Translations under genes and position numbers: made by a program
Part shown: positions 1 through 6,956 of the stretch, in pieces
How the letters are laid out: each line of letters starts with the position of its first letter
Position numbering within the stretch: position 1 is the stretch's first letter
Notes under the pieces: model-generated
What the model was told of the DNA's origin: nothing
Databases searched by the model: none
The model's input: only the letters and a program-made list of their open reading frames with translations
DNA from: Clostridiales bacterium
Lineage (GTDB): Bacteria; Bacillota; Clostridia; Peptostreptococcales; BM714
Direction: 5' to 3'
Assembly (NCBI GenBank): GCA_002869095.1
Contig: PKTO01000135.1
Coordinates: 1-8,987, forward strand
DNA length: 8,987 nt

Positions 1-27
1 CGCTCCGGTGATAACTACTGTTGACAT
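1..27 (-). CDS. purA: 5' end of a gene, probably adenylosuccinate synthetase (partial)
   Basis: Only the first nine codons are present; the gene runs off the left edge. They read MSTVVITGA from an ATG at 27-25. A good Shine-Dalgarno (AAGGAAGG) lies just upstream, so this is a real start. Adenylosuccinate synthetase (IMP + aspartate + GTP to adenylosuccinate, first committed step of AMP synthesis) usually begins with a short beta strand of the type VVVxGAQWGDEGKG, which fits. In Bacillus and many Clostridia purA lies next to the rplI-dnaB block seen here. A PurBox-like pair lies upstream of the promoter, which also points to a purine gene. Nine residues cannot exclude another Rossmann-like start, such as a short-chain dehydrogenase or a thiolase. 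The name therefore rests on context more than on protein sequence. Confidence 0.6.
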
Positions 28-76
28 GATTACACCTTCCTTATATGTGATGGTTTCTTGTTTGCTAACCCATTAA

Positions 77-105
77 ATATTAACAGAGTTTTCACCCTCA
101 GTCAA
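77..105 (-). promoter_or_regulatory. Sigma-A promoter of the leftmost gene (purA?)
   Basis: On the minus strand a TTGACT -35 box (105-100) is followed by a 17-nt spacer and a TAATAT -10 box (82-77). Transcription would start near position 70, giving a leader of about 43 nt before the ATG at 27. The promoter lies downstream of the terminator at 158-190, so this gene appears to be transcribed on its own. Confidence 0.75.
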
Positions 106-112
106 TTTTATA

Positions 113-146
113 CGAATATTTCACTCTTTTTTATTCAAAATATTCG
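113..146 (-). promoter_or_regulatory. Inverted CGAA pair resembling PurR PurBoxes
   Basis: CGAATATTT (113-121) and AAATATTCG (138-146) form a perfect 9-bp inverted repeat with a 16-nt spacer. In either direction this reads CGAA, 26 nt, TTCG. On the minus strand it ends 7 nt before the -35 box of the downstream promoter. PurR of Bacillus-type Firmicutes binds two facing PurBoxes (remembered consensus AWWWCCGAACWWT) with a central CGAA and about 16-17 nt between boxes. Each half here matches about 10 of 13 positions by eye. A PurR site controlling a purine gene is the natural reading, but no purR gene is visible in the window. Confidence 0.55.
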
Positions 147-157
147 ATAAGACAAGC

Positions 158-190
158 AAAAAAAAGCGTCCTGCCCGATTGGCAGAACGC
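158..190 (-). terminator. Rho-independent terminator after the DUF1858 gene
   Basis: On the minus strand GCGTTCTGCC (190-181) pairs with GGCAGGACGC (175-166) in a 10-bp stem with one G-U pair and a 5-nt loop. A run of eight T (165-158) follows. It starts 13 nt after the DUF1858 stop codon and separates that gene from the next promoter. Confidence 0.92.
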
Positions 191-203
191 CGTAACTTCT
201 TCA

Positions 204-416
204 TTAAGCTTCTTTACCTTCCAAATAAGCATTCAAGTCTTCAATTAATTTATTTGCGTCTATGCCGTGAACCACAGCGGCTTCGCTGATTTTTTCGCTG
301 CTTGCAACCGGGCATCCTATGCAATGCATTCCATGCTTCATGAAAATAGCCGCTGTTGCTTGGTCAATATCGAGAACTTCAGTTATTATCATATCCTTGG
401 TTATTTTTTTTGACAC
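204..416 (-). CDS. DUF1858 / hybrid-cluster-protein-associated redox disulfide domain protein
   Basis: A complete 70-residue cytosolic protein that is essentially one DUF1858 domain. Family hallmarks are an N-terminal ITKDMIITEVL-type segment, then a helix leading to HGMHCIGCP, with Cys32 and Cys35 forming a CxxC pair at a helix start, and an acidic helical C-terminus. The domain is known as a stand-alone small protein and as a module next to hybrid-cluster proteins and other redox enzymes. Its exact role is not established; a thiol-disulfide or metal-binding function is inferred from the CxxC pair. There is no signal peptide or membrane segment. The ATG at 416 has GGGAGGTGA upstream (429-421). 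The gene has its own promoter (439-466) and terminator (158-190), so it is a likely monocistronic unit. A cluster of DnaA-box-like sites lies just upstream of the promoter. Confidence 0.88.
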   Translation of the reverse strand: MSKKITKDMIITEVLDIDQATAAIFMKHGMHCIGCPVASSEKISEAAVVHGIDANKLIEDLNAYLEGKEA

Positions 417-438
417 ATCCTCACCTCCCAGTTAAGTA

Positions 439-466
439 ATTATACCTTATGAAAAAAAAATTTCAA
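439..466 (-). promoter_or_regulatory. Sigma-A promoter of the DUF1858 gene
   Basis: The minus strand carries TTGAAA (466-461), a 16-nt T-rich spacer and a perfect TATAAT (444-439). The start of transcription would be near 432, just upstream of the GGGAGGTGA ribosome-binding site at 429-421, so the leader would be only about 15 nt. Confidence 0.75.
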
Positions 467-498
467 GTTTTTGTGTTTTGCTTCAAACAATTGTTCGA

Positions 499-528
499 TT
501 GTCCACATTATCCACAGTTTTATCAACA
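499..528 (+). repeat. Cluster of three DnaA-box-like 9-mers
   Basis: On the plus strand the 9-mers are TTGTCCACA (499-507), TTATCCACA (508-516) and TTATCAACA (520-528). The middle one is a perfect match to the DnaA box consensus TTATNCACA and the other two differ from TTATCCACA at one position. They are in the same orientation, the first two abutting and the third after 3 nt. A weaker opposite-strand match, TTCCCCACA, lies at 550-542. The third box contains the stop codon of the GNAT gene. The A/T-rich stretch 431-480 lies beside the cluster, between it and the DUF1858 start. Confidence 0.6.
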
Positions 529-1122
529 TTTTTCACTTTTCTGTGGGGAAAACCACGTTTCTTTCGATATGCTCATATAGTAATAGCTGCAGAATATTCG
601 TCCCTTTGCTAAAAACACATGGGGATTTTTTTTCATTATTTCCCTTATCCGCCATTCTTCTATTTCCTGTTCCTCGAAAGCTTCCACTATTTCTTTCTCG
701 ACAACAAAACCGGCCTTTAAATAAGTCCTGTACGCTCTCTCGTTAAATTTTGCCGCCTTCAGGTAGAGCTTCTCCATCTTCATTTTTACAAAGTACATTT
801 CCAGAAAGCCGCTTAAGGCCAATGAGCCGTATCCTTCTCCCAGTTTGGCGGGATCGAGAACTATGCCCAGTTCGCTTGTCCTTCGGATAAGGTTTATTTT
901 TTTCATCGATATATAGCCTATGACCTCTTCATTTTGTGCGGCAATGGCAAAACATTTTTTCCTTAGTCCAGAAGTCTTCATGTAGTGCCAAAGGCTTCTT
1001 TCTCCGTAAGTCAGTCTTGGGAAATTGTAATGGAGAAAGAGCGGGTCGTCATGGAACCCCCACCTTGCCATGGCTTCTACATCCTGGCGCTTGAGTTCCC
1101 TTATGGCAACGTGTTTTTCCAC
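523..1122 (-). CDS. GNAT family N-acetyltransferase (RimJ/RimL-like)
   Basis: A protein of about 199 residues with the GNAT fold, expected to move an acetyl group from acetyl-CoA to an amine; the substrate is unknown. The acetyl-CoA pyrophosphate-binding motif A is GIVLDPAKLGEGYGS (about residues 86-100). Motif B follows as NERAYRTYLKAGF (about 127-139). The N-terminal VAIRELKRQDVEAMARW is typical of the RimJ/RimL-type branch. The open frame extends upstream to a TTG at 1146, overlapping the dnaB stop, but that TTG has no ribosome-binding site. I prefer the GTG at 1122, with AGAAGGGAA upstream at 1140-1132; a TTG at 1128 is also possible. The gene is probably co-transcribed with dnaB. The C-terminal tail (FCSYYYMSISKETW onward) looks poorly conserved, and its last codons lie within the DnaA-box cluster. 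Confidence 0.85.
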   Translation of the reverse strand: MEKHVAIRELKRQDVEAMARWGFHDDPLFLHYNFPRLTYGERSLWHYMKTSGLRKKCFAIAAQNEEVIGYISMKKINLIRRTSELGIVLDPAKLGEGYGSLALSGFLEMYFVKMKMEKLYLKAAKFNERAYRTYLKAGFVVEKEIVEAFEEQEIEEWRIREIMKKNPHVFLAKGRIFCSYYYMSISKETWFSPQKSEKC

Positions 1123-1142
1123 CGTCAACGCTTCCCTTCTCT

Positions 1143-2468
1143 TCAAACCGTCCGCTGGATGCTTCCGAATTTAGTGTATTTGCCCAGCCATGCCAGTTCC
1201 ACCGTGCCCGTAGGGCCGTTCCTTTGCTTTGCTATGATTACCTCTCCTATGTTTTTCTTGTCCGAATCCTCATGGTAGTATTCATCCCTGTAGAGGAACA
1301 TCACGACATCCGCATCCTGTTCGATTGCCCCCGAATCCCTGAGGTCGGAAAGAATCGGCCTGTGGTCGCTTCTTTGCTCCGGCGCCCTGGAAAGCTGCGA
1401 AAGTGCAATGACAGGGCATTCGAGTTCTCTGGCGAGGCCCTTCAAGCCCCTTGAGATCGCCGATATTTCCTGTTGGCGGCTTTCGCTTCTCGAATCCGAA
1501 GACATGAGCTGCAGATAGTCTATCAAAATAAGATCCAGACCCGTCTCCATTTTGAGCCTTCTTGCCTTGGCCTTTATTTCCATTACGGTTATTCCCGGAG
1601 TGTCGTCTATATGGATTTTGGCTTTCCCAAGCGGGACCGTCGCCCCTGCGACCCTTATCCATTCGTCTTCAGTCAATTTTCCTGACCTAATTTTTGTGAT
1701 TTCTACATGGGCCTCGGAGCTCAGCATTCTTTGCACCAGCTGCTCCTTGGACATCTCCAGGCTGAAAAGAGCCACAGACTTGTTGTCCTTGACTGCAATG
1801 CTTTGGGAAATGTTGATTCCCAAAGCCGTTTTGCCCATTGAAGGCCTTGCCGCTATCAGTATGAGGTCGGACTTCTGCAGTCCGGACGTCATACGGTCAA
1901 TATCGCTGAAACCTGTAGGCAGTCCCGTGTATCCGCTTTCCGAATTCGCAAGAATCTCCATGTAGTCCAGAGTATCCTGAAGGACATCCTTTAATTCTGC
2001 AAATGCCTGTGTGCTTTTCTTTTGGGATATTTCAAAAATTCGACGCTCGGCTTCATCCAAAAGCCTCTTCACATCTTCTGACGCATAGCCTTTGTCTACG
2101 ATAACCTTTCCCGCATCTATCAAATGTCTCAGAATGGCTTTTTCCTCGATTATATCCGCATAATATTTTGCATTCGCTGTAATCGGAACAGCATTTGAAA
2201 GATCTGCAAGATATGAAATGCCTCCCGCGGACTCCAAAATACCGGCTTTCTTCAATTCCTCGGAAACCGTCACCATGTCTACCGGTTCATTCCTTGCATA
2301 GAGCTCCAGCATGGCCCTGTATATTTCCTTGTGGTTCTCCTTGTAGAAATGCTCGTCCCTGAGTTTTTCCGTTGCCGATATGACCGCCTCGCGGTCCAAA
2401 AGCATTGCGCCCAGAACCGATTGTTCGGCATCTATGTTGTGTGGAGGAATCCTTCCCAAATAATCCAT
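1143..2468 (-). CDS. dnaB: Replicative DNA helicase DnaB
   Basis: Full-length hexameric replicative helicase (441 residues, usual length), called DnaC in Bacillus. It unwinds DNA ahead of the replication fork with ATP and binds primase through its N-terminal domain. The N-terminal domain starts with the typical RIPPHNIDAEQSVLGAML and spans about residues 5-105. The RecA-like ATPase domain shows Walker A ARPSMGKT (207-214, Lys213, Thr214), the glutamate in SLEMS (Glu238), and Walker B LDLILIDYLQLM (311-322, Asp317). It also has SRGLKGLARELECPVIALSQL-type sensor residues (339-359) and a KQRNGPTG loop with the arginine-finger candidate Arg416. The ATG at 2468 has GCAGGTGA upstream. It lies 59 nt downstream of the FAH-family gene, and I see no convincing promoter in that gap. 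The gene is intact, with no intein in the Walker A or other ATPase motifs. Confidence 0.98.
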   Translation of the reverse strand: MDYLGRIPPHNIDAEQSVLGAMLLDREAVISATEKLRDEHFYKENHKEIYRAMLELYARNEPVDMVTVSEELKKAGILESAGGISYLADLSNAVPITANAKYYADIIEEKAILRHLIDAGKVIVDKGYASEDVKRLLDEAERRIFEISQKKSTQAFAELKDVLQDTLDYMEILANSESGYTGLPTGFSDIDRMTSGLQKSDLILIAARPSMGKTALGINISQSIAVKDNKSVALFSLEMSKEQLVQRMLSSEAHVEITKIRSGKLTEDEWIRVAGATVPLGKAKIHIDDTPGITVMEIKAKARRLKMETGLDLILIDYLQLMSSDSRSESRQQEISAISRGLKGLARELECPVIALSQLSRAPEQRSDHRPILSDLRDSGAIEQDADVVMFLYRDEYYHEDSDKKNIGEVIIAKQRNGPTGTVELAWLGKYTKFGSIQRTV

Positions 2469-2527
2469 TGGTTCACCTGCCCCGATAATTTATATTTCTT
2501 TGTTCTATAAATGAATGTCCATTTCCT

Positions 2528-3427
2528 TTATTCCACTCTGTTTTCTATTTCGCCGATCTTTTCAATCCAAAGCTTGACCGAGTCTCCCTTTCCGATGTAT
2601 TTGGGCGGATTGAATCCCAGACCCACTCCTGCCGGGGTGCCGGTAAGTATGATGTCCCCTTTTCTGAGAGTCATTCCTTTTGAAAGGTCTTCAATTATAT
2701 AAGGGATGTCGAATATCATTTGTTCGGTGTTTGAATCCTGCCTGAGTTCTCCGTTTATCCAGGCCTTCATGTCCAATTTTACGGGAAACGGTATTTCGTC
2801 CTTAGTGACTATCCATGGCCCCATTGGAGAAAAACCGTCAAAGCTTTTTCCCTTGAACCACTGTTTCTTGCCACTCTGGACCTTTCTTGCGCTGACATCG
2901 TTTGCAATCGTGTATCCAAAAATGTAGTCCTCGGCTTTTTCCCTTGATATGTCTTTCCCTTCCTTGCCGATTACAACGGCCAATTCCACTTCATAATCCA
3001 GTTGTGAAACAATCCCTTCATTTGCCGGTATGGCGTCCCCGTCTCCCGTGATGGGCCAAGCCGCCTTTGAAAAATAAATCGGCTCTTCGGGCATGTCCAC
3101 TTTCAAGGTCGGATAGGACTTGCGCACTTCCATTACATGGTCTGAATAATTGGTTCCAAGACAGATCAGGTTTCTGGCAGGATATTTTATTGGCGCGCAA
3201 AGCTTAACATCATCCAGATTGATTTCGTCATATTGAAAACGATCCCTGATCTCTTCAAGAGCTTTGATGAACTCGTCATCCCCGAGCTCAAGAAGCCCGG
3301 CAATGTCCATTTCCATCTCTATTCCGCTTTTTGAAAGCAAGTCCTTGAGCTTTATTACAGCAGTGTTGTCCCTGCTGAGGACTCCGGCATGTTCTTTTCC
3401 GTTTTGCATGTATGTCAACAGTCTCAT
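2528..3427 (-). CDS. Fumarylacetoacetate hydrolase (FAH) family protein
   Basis: A 299-residue enzyme of the FAH superfamily, which cleaves or hydrates/decarboxylates beta-diketo or 2-keto acids using a divalent metal. It has a short N-terminal domain (about 1-75) and the catalytic domain (about 80-297). Metal ligands are visible: Glu146 and Glu148 in LDYEVEL and Asp177 in NDVSAR. Other family marks are NLICLGTNYSDHV (with His97), KSFDGFSPMGPW (195-205) and ILTGTPAGVG (260-269). The substrate cannot be read from the sequence; acylpyruvase, 2-hydroxyhepta-2,4-diene-1,7-dioate isomerase and oxaloacetate decarboxylase-type members look alike. The ATG at 3427 is chosen because a perfect GGGAGG (3439-3434) lies 6 nt upstream. 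The frame is open 18 codons further, but that part lacks a ribosome-binding site. The gene sits between rplI and dnaB, which are neighbours in Bacillus. Confidence 0.92.
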   Translation of the reverse strand: MRLLTYMQNGKEHAGVLSRDNTAVIKLKDLLSKSGIEMEMDIAGLLELGDDEFIKALEEIRDRFQYDEINLDDVKLCAPIKYPARNLICLGTNYSDHVMEVRKSYPTLKVDMPEEPIYFSKAAWPITGDGDAIPANEGIVSQLDYEVELAVVIGKEGKDISREKAEDYIFGYTIANDVSARKVQSGKKQWFKGKSFDGFSPMGPWIVTKDEIPFPVKLDMKAWINGELRQDSNTEQMIFDIPYIIEDLSKGMTLRKGDIILTGTPAGVGLGFNPPKYIGKGDSVKLWIEKIGEIENRVE

Positions 3428-3507
3428 TTTTTTCCTCCCTTTAAAATGAATCCCTTCCGCCAGGCGCATTGCTTTGAGCATTGCGGAACAAGACGGATTC
3501 CAATACG

Positions 3508-3954
3508 TCAGGCTTCTACAACATTGACTTTAATCTTTGCTGTGACTTCCGGATGAAGCTTGATTTCAACTTCATGCATCCCCATTTCCTTTATGTGTCC
3601 GTCCATGATTATTTTTCTTTTGTCCACGCTGAGCTTATGGTCTTTCTTTAAGGCCTTTGCTATATCCATTGAAGTGATGGACCCGAAAAGCCTTCCGCCT
3701 TCACCGGCCTTTCCCTTCACTACGATCTCAAGCTTTGACAGGCTCGCTTCCATATCCTTTGCCTGATCCAGCAATTCCTTCTCTTCCCGCGCTTTCGCCG
3801 CCTTCTTCTTGTTCAATGCGTTTACATTTCCCTGGGTGGCCTCTTTTGCCAAGCCTCTCGGCAAGAGGTAGTTTCTGGCATGGCCGTCGCTAGCGTTTAT
3901 TATTTCGCCTTTTTTCCCTGTCCCTTTTATGTCTTTCAGCAATATTACCTTCAT
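3508..3954 (-). CDS. rplI: 50S ribosomal protein L9
   Basis: A complete L9 of 148 residues, the usual length. L9 binds 23S rRNA near the base of the L1 stalk and limits frameshifting and miscoding. The N-terminal rRNA-binding domain starts [18 protein letters not shown] and holds the L9 signature around [15 protein letters not shown] charged connecting helix follows ([32 protein letters not shown] region), and the C-terminal domain contains GRLFGSIT. The start is ATG 3954, giving the canonical [12 protein letters not shown] two codons upstream is also in frame and is closer to the AAGGAGG at 3971-3965. The gdpP stop lies only 2 nt upstream of the ATG and the ribosome-binding site is inside gdpP, so the two genes are probably translationally coupled. 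Confidence 0.97.
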   Translation of the reverse strand: MKVILLKDIKGTGKKGEIINASDGHARNYLLPRGLAKEATQGNVNALNKKKAAKAREEKELLDQAKDMEASLSKLEIVVKGKAGEGGRLFGSITSMDIAKALKKDHKLSVDKRKIIMDGHIKEMGMHEVEIKLHPEVTAKIKVNVVEA

Positions 3955-3956
3955 CT

Positions 3957-5948
3957 TCAATTATCCTCCTTCGCAAGATACTCGTCTATGGCTGCAAGAA
4001 GCATATTCCTGGCCTCTTCCGTCGTTATGCCTTCAATTTGCGCGCCGGCAACCGTCAGATGGCCTCCGCCGCCCAATTTTTCGAGTATTACCTGCACATT
4101 CATGTCTCCAAGCGAACGTCCGCTTATAAGTATTTCGCCTTCGCCTTTGGTTCCTATCACAAAGGATGTATTTATGCCTCTTATGTTGAGCAAGGCATCG
4201 GCGGCCTGGGCCACCACAAGCTGTACATTTCCGCCGCATTCAGTACATACGGATATCGCGATTCCATCCCTTATTATTTCGGCCTTTCTGACGATGTCCG
4301 CCCTTGAAACGAACATCTCAAGGTCATCCTGGAACAATTGCTTGACCTCTGTGGTGTCTGCCCCTGCCCTTCTCAAAAAAGAAGCGGCTTCAAAAGTGCG
4401 GACTCCCGTCTTGAATGAAAAATTCTTTGTGTCAACCATTATCCCGGCCAAAAGAGCTTCAGCCTCAATCTTTTCAAGAGTCATCCGTTCTTCAATATAC
4501 TGGAGTATCTCAGTCACCAGTTCGCTTGCAGACGATGCATACGGCTCAAGATATCTGAGCACCGTATTTTCAATGAACTCGGTTCCCCTTCTGTGATGGT
4601 CTATCAGAACTATTCTGTTCGTCATTTCCAGGAGTTCCGGGCATTGCACAAAACTCGGTCTGTGGGTGTCTACGACAATGACCAATGTCTTGTCGTCACA
4701 AAGTTCCTGTGCCTTTTGCGGACTTATGAAGGCATAAGACTTGTCGCCCTTGAATTTGCCGTATATGGACTCGATATTCCCTTCGTTGCCGTTCATCACT
4801 ACGAAAGCGTCTTTCCCTCTGTTTAGCGCCATTCTGTAAACGCCTATCGCCGCGCCGTAGCTGTCCATGTCCGGCATTTTGTGGCCCATTATAATGACCC
4901 TCGAACTTTGATCGAGCAATTGCTTCAAAGCATGCGAAACGACTCTTGCCTTGACTTTGTTCCTTTTTTCCAGGGCCTTTGTCTTTCCGCCGTAAAAATC
5001 GAAAATGTTTTCATTTTTGACAACCGCTTGGTTTCCGCCCCTCCCCAATGCCAAATCGAGCGCAGCCACCGAGTCGTCCTCCAGTTGCCCAAAATTGCCT
5101 TTTCTGACCGAAACTCCGATGCTGAGAGTGACCGGTATCTTGTTGCCAAGATTGATTTCCCTGACCTCATCCAAAATGTCGAATTTTTTTGCGATTTGGT
5201 TCTCCAGATAACGTGCGTCGAAGAAAACCACATACTTGTCCTTTTGCAACTTTTTGATTATGCCGTTCATCCTGGTTGACCAGAGGCCCAAACGCCTGTC
5301 TATCTCAGCAACAACCAAAGGTCTTTCTCCTTCTTGGGTACTGCTGATCACATCGTCGTAATCGTCGACCTCTATCTGTGCAAGAGCCGTTTTCTCCTCT
5401 TCATACCGGATTGACAGCTTGCTCAATTCGGTCCTGTCTATGAAATACAGAATTACTATATATCTGTCTTTTTCCGCCTTTACGACATTGTGAAGCGTCT
5501 GATAAAGTCTGCCTTTGATGGTGAATCTGATTTCCTGGCCGTACCCGTCATCTTCCTTCAGCATCTCTGACATCTTGAATCCCGGAACTATTTCCTCCAT
5601 GTTTCTTTCAAGCAGGTCCTTTTCCTTCACCGCTTCAGAAAATTTTGAATTGTACCAAGTGACGGTTCCGTCAAATTCAAGAATTATCAGCGGTACGGGC
5701 AAATTCAAAATTGCATATTTTGATGCTGAATCTATTTCCGAAGAAAGGCTTTCTATATATTGCGTCCATTTTTTCTTTCTGTTGTAGCTTGTTTTCCAAT
5801 TATAGTAGGTCAGATACACAAGCAATACCATTCCCAAAATTCCGTATGTGCGATTATACGCAAGAATTATCAATGTGAGTATCCCGATAATCCACAAATA
5901 TATCTTGGTGTCGGGAACCAGGGCTTTAAAAAACCTGTTTCTGCTCAT
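3957..5948 (-). CDS. gdpP: Cyclic-di-AMP phosphodiesterase GdpP (DHH/DHHA1)
   Basis: A 663-residue membrane-bound protein, the usual length for GdpP (YybT). It hydrolyses cyclic di-AMP to pApA, lowering a second messenger that controls potassium and osmolyte uptake and cell-wall balance. Domains in order: two transmembrane helices (about 16-30 and 35-49), a PAS-like domain (about 75-160), a degenerate GGDEF domain (about 172-310, no GGDEF signature), a DHH domain (about 340-500) and DHHA1 (about 560-655). Catalytic metal ligands are all present: [11 protein letters not shown] with His356, Asp360 and Asp362; Asp427 in VVDTHR; the DHH triad Asp450-His451-His452; and Asp506 in MVDTKNF. DHHA1 shows [12 protein letters not shown] (626-637). 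The ATG at 5948 has GGAGGTGA upstream. It lies 15 nt after the YybS-type gene and 2 nt before rplI, as in Bacillus subtilis. It appears fully active by sequence. Confidence 0.97.
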   Translation of the reverse strand: MSRNRFFKALVPDTKIYLWIIGILTLIILAYNRTYGILGMVLLVYLTYYNWKTSYNRKKKWTQYIESLSSEIDSASKYAILNLPVPLIILEFDGTVTWYNSKFSEAVKEKDLLERNMEEIVPGFKMSEMLKEDDGYGQEIRFTIKGRLYQTLHNVVKAEKDRYIVILYFIDRTELSKLSIRYEEEKTALAQIEVDDYDDVISSTQEGERPLVVAEIDRRLGLWSTRMNGIIKKLQKDKYVVFFDARYLENQIAKKFDILDEVREINLGNKIPVTLSIGVSVRKGNFGQLEDDSVAALDLALGRGGNQAVVKNENIFDFYGGKTKALEKRNKVKARVVSHALKQLLDQSSRVIIMGHKMPDMDSYGAAIGVYRMALNRGKDAFVVMNGNEGNIESIYGKFKGDKSYAFISPQKAQELCDDKTLVIVVDTHRPSFVQCPELLEMTNRIVLIDHHRRGTEFIENTVLRYLEPYASSASELVTEILQYIEERMTLEKIEAEALLAGIMVDTKNFSFKTGVRTFEAASFLRRAGADTTEVKQLFQDDLEMFVSRADIVRKAEIIRDGIAISVCTECGGNVQLVVAQAADALLNIRGINTSFVIGTKGEGEILISGRSLGDMNVQVILEKLGGGGHLTVAGAQIEGITTEEARNMLLAAIDEYLAKEDN

Positions 5949-5963
5949 GCATTCACCTCCATG

Positions 5964-6908
5964 TCAATTTTCCTTCAATTCGATTCGCCTTATGTTTATT
6001 ATTGAATCCAAAATTCCCAGTATTGCCGCCATGATTGAAAATGACGGGATCAGCAGAAATAAAATGCAAGCCGTTATTCTGAAAAACCTGGGCAATTTGA
6101 ATTTTTCCATGAAGAACATTATGACCGCAAGCCCCTGCAATAGAAATGCAATCTGGAAAAGATAAAAAACATTCAAAAACAATGCCTGTCCATTGACGAT
6201 ATCCATTTTGTCGGCAGCGTATGACAGTGTGATTATAACCAGAAGCCCCATCATTATGTTTCGCGGAAGACTGAATCTGCTGAATTTACCCAAAGGCTGG
6301 AATTTAAAGCCTGTGCGCTTAAGGACGACTCCGGAAACAAGATAATTGACATACGCCGAAGCTATCGAGCCGAATATTATACTCGAAGGTATAAGAGTAA
6401 GCATTGTGTTTTTCATTGTTTCCAGGCTGCGGATGATTTCCGCCGTTCCTCCTCCGTCGCCCAGAAAGCTTTTTTGGTATTCAACGACACTGGTGAAAAC
6501 TTCTTCCATTTGGACCAATGAATTGACTCCCATTATATATGTTGAAATGGTAAATGTCATAAGGGTGGCCGCCAGAGATGCCGCAGATCCCGCAACAATT
6601 ATCGCACGCACATTTCTGCCCTGCTTTATCATGGTTCCCATGACAGAAGCGTTTATTCCCGAAATCAGAGCTATATATATCCCTACCAAAGGGCTTGAAA
6701 AGCTTGCGATTATTATCGATGCGGCAGTAACTGCAAGCATTGTATACTTCAAGTTGTGCCTGACGGCTGCAATTATGAAAGGAACGGGTATGAAAACCAA
6801 AAAAAACGATAAAAATGGTATATAGAAGCCTGCAATCGCAAAAATGACCGCTATTATTGAAAGCATGGCCGATTCAACCAGTGCCTTTGTTCTTTCCCTT
6901 GCATTCAA
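5964..6908 (-). CDS. yybS: DUF2232 (YybS family) integral membrane protein
   Basis: A 314-residue polytopic membrane protein of the YybS/DUF2232 family, whose function is not established. About eight or nine hydrophobic segments are visible, roughly at 11-30, 32-49, 54-72, 75-93, 101-128, 168-195, 216-231, 241-267 and 276-300. A hydrophilic loop (131-165) lies in the middle. The C-terminal LGILDSIINIRR is the conserved family end, and the fold resembles ECF-transporter substrate-binding (S) components. The start is a TTG at 6908 with GAGGGAGTGA (6925-6916) upstream; no ATG or GTG is in frame between them. The first later ATG is codon 15, which would lose part of the first helix. The gene is immediately upstream of gdpP in most Firmicutes, suggesting a functional link to c-di-AMP control, which is inference. 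It is the first gene of the long operon. Confidence 0.9.
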   Translation of the reverse strand: MNARERTKALVESAMLSIIAVIFAIAGFYIPFLSFFLVFIPVPFIIAAVRHNLKYTMLAVTAASIIIASFSSPLVGIYIALISGINASVMGTMIKQGRNVRAIIVAGSAASLAATLMTFTISTYIMGVNSLVQMEEVFTSVVEYQKSFLGDGGGTAEIIRSLETMKNTMLTLIPSSIIFGSIASAYVNYLVSGVVLKRTGFKFQPLGKFSRFSLPRNIMMGLLVIITLSYAADKMDIVNGQALFLNVFYLFQIAFLLQGLAVIMFFMEKFKLPRFFRITACILFLLIPSFSIMAAILGILDSIINIRRIELKEN

Positions 6909-6927
6909 ATGCGTTTCACTCCCTCTA

Positions 6928-6956
6928 ATTATAGCAACTTTTTTATTCGGTGTATT
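6928..6956 (-). promoter_or_regulatory. Extended -10 promoter of the yybS-gdpP-rplI-FAH-dnaB-GNAT unit
   Basis: On the minus strand a perfect extended -10 (TGC followed by TATAAT) occupies 6936-6928. At 17-nt spacing the -35 position (6956-6951) reads AATACA, a poor match, so the promoter would depend on the extended -10 or on an activator. Transcription would start near 6921, within or next to the ribosome-binding site, giving a leader of only about 13 nt. Confidence 0.6.

Noticed and set aside
484..497. AACAATTGTT palindrome with G-U extendable flanks, followed on the minus strand by a T9 tract (460-452)
   Set aside because: Considered as a terminator for the GNAT gene. The palindrome has no loop, is A/T-rich and lies more than 20 nt from the T-run, so no working terminator is supported. 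It may be an operator, but there is no further evidence.
2469..2527. A/T-rich gap before dnaB with a TATAAA-like sequence
   Set aside because: No -35 box at 16-18 nt spacing was found, so a separate dnaB promoter is not supported.
3428..3481. N-terminal extension of 18 codons on the FAH-family gene
   Set aside because: The extension does not resemble family N-termini, and the perfect GGGAGG six bases before the ATG at 3427 fixes the start.
3466..3484. GCATTGC repeated around TTTGA upstream of the FAH-family gene
   Set aside because: It is a direct, not inverted, repeat with only 4-bp inverted ends. It does not form a stable hairpin.
3880..4596. A 238-codon open frame on the plus strand
   Set aside because: It lies wholly opposite gdpP and rplI, which have complete families and catalytic motifs. 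Its translation is low-complexity Ser/Pro-rich with no recognisable domain, and no good ribosome-binding site was seen.
5888..5896. TAATCCACA, one mismatch from a DnaA box
   Set aside because: It is a single isolated match within the transmembrane-coding part of gdpP, which is expected by chance.
6346..6825. A 159-codon plus-strand open frame opposite the YybS gene
   Set aside because: Its hydrophobic translation is the complement of membrane-helix codons, and there is no family resemblance.
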